Assembly: GCA_023257755.1 (NCBI GenBank)
Contig: JALRBM010000010.1
Span: forward strand, 1 to 6,466
DNA from: Candidatus Saccharimonadia bacterium
GTDB taxonomy: Bacteria > Patescibacteriota > Saccharimonadia > Saccharimonadales > Saccharimonadaceae
Direction: 5' to 3'
Length of the DNA: 6,466 nt
Positions 6,331-6,466 of this stretch are shown here, one piece after another (positions within the stretch are counted from its first letter, which is position 1; every line of letters begins with the position of its first letter). The translations under genes were made by a program, and so were the position numbers. Below the pieces are notes generated by a model, which searched no databases, had not been told where the DNA came from, and saw only the letters and a program-made list of their open reading frames with translations.

Positions 6331-6337
6331 GTACCTG

Positions 6338-6466
6338 GTGACAAAGGCAATTCTAGAGATCGCACTATCTGCAGACGGACACGTTGCAGGGCTACACGAT
6401 GAACAGGACTGGCTTGAACAATTTGACAATCCGAATGAGTTCGGTTTCGACAAATTTATTCCAACC
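6338..6466 (+). CDS. Dihydrofolate reductase family protein (RibD C-terminal-like), 3' end outside window
   Basis: The frame from GTG 6338 is open for 43 codons to the right edge. It begins (M)TKAILEIALSADGHVAG, the beta1 strand and loop typical of RibD-C/DHFR-like stand-alone reductases (compare I-TSLDGYIAG), followed by DWLEQF. These enzymes bind NADPH; most small members have no known substrate. Only the N-terminal quarter or so is visible, so catalytic residues cannot be checked. The gene is set apart from its neighbours by a 248-bp gap, its own -10, a long leader and a Shine-Dalgarno. Confidence 0.75.
   Translation, partial: MTKAILEIALSADGHVAGLHDEQDWLEQFDNPNEFGFDKFIPT

Noticed and set aside
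1..6466. CRISPR array, tRNA/rRNA gene, insertion sequence or transposon ends
   Set aside because: No spaced direct repeats, cloverleaf-like segments, transposase motifs or long terminal inverted repeats were seen.

Overview
The window looks like a compact bacterial chromosome segment of roughly balanced base composition, with almost no intergenic space and standard stop codons (the visible genes end in TAG or TAA). No taxonomic marker gene is present. The tight packing, the apparently leaderless starts and the gene mix are compatible with a small-genome lineage such as Patescibacteria/Saccharibacteria, but that placement is inference only.

Left part (1-3022, minus strand). A glycosyltransferase of the GT4/GT5 type (starch/glycogen synthase-like) runs off the left edge and has its own promoter and a leader of about 54 nt. 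Upstream of it in tandem is a complete cytosolic M13 (neprilysin/PepO) zinc oligopeptidase. The peptidase is divergent from a complete MscS-type mechanosensitive channel (3068-4018, plus). The 45-bp gap between these two contains two face-to-back promoters in which each -10 element overlaps the other's -35.

Middle part (4027-5688). An AlkZ/YcaQ-type (HTH_42) DNA glycosylase-like protein lies tail-to-tail with the channel gene. It is divergent from an uncharacterised 179-aa protein with weak resemblance to the uracil-DNA glycosylase superfamily. Their 39-bp gap repeats the interlocked, leaderless promoter layout.

Right part (5685-6466). Two gene remnants meet head-to-head near 5850-5856. One is the C-terminal part of an AraC-type regulator on the minus strand. 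The other is the C-terminal 80 or so residues of a DNA-alkylation-repair (AlkD-like) protein on the plus strand, which still has what looks like its terminator. Both have lost their 5' portions, as expected if one deletion removed the shared divergent promoter and both N-termini. The remaining 250 bp hold a strong bidirectional terminator, a promoter-like -10 and a leader with overlapping inverted repeats. They end with the start of a DHFR/RibD-C family reductase, which has a classical Shine-Dalgarno and leaves the window.

The functional theme at 4027-6089 is base-damage/alkylation repair: one AlkZ-like gene, one possible UDG-like gene and one dead AlkD-like gene beside a dead regulator. The main points for a second look are the leaderless interlocked divergent promoters and the double-truncation scar.
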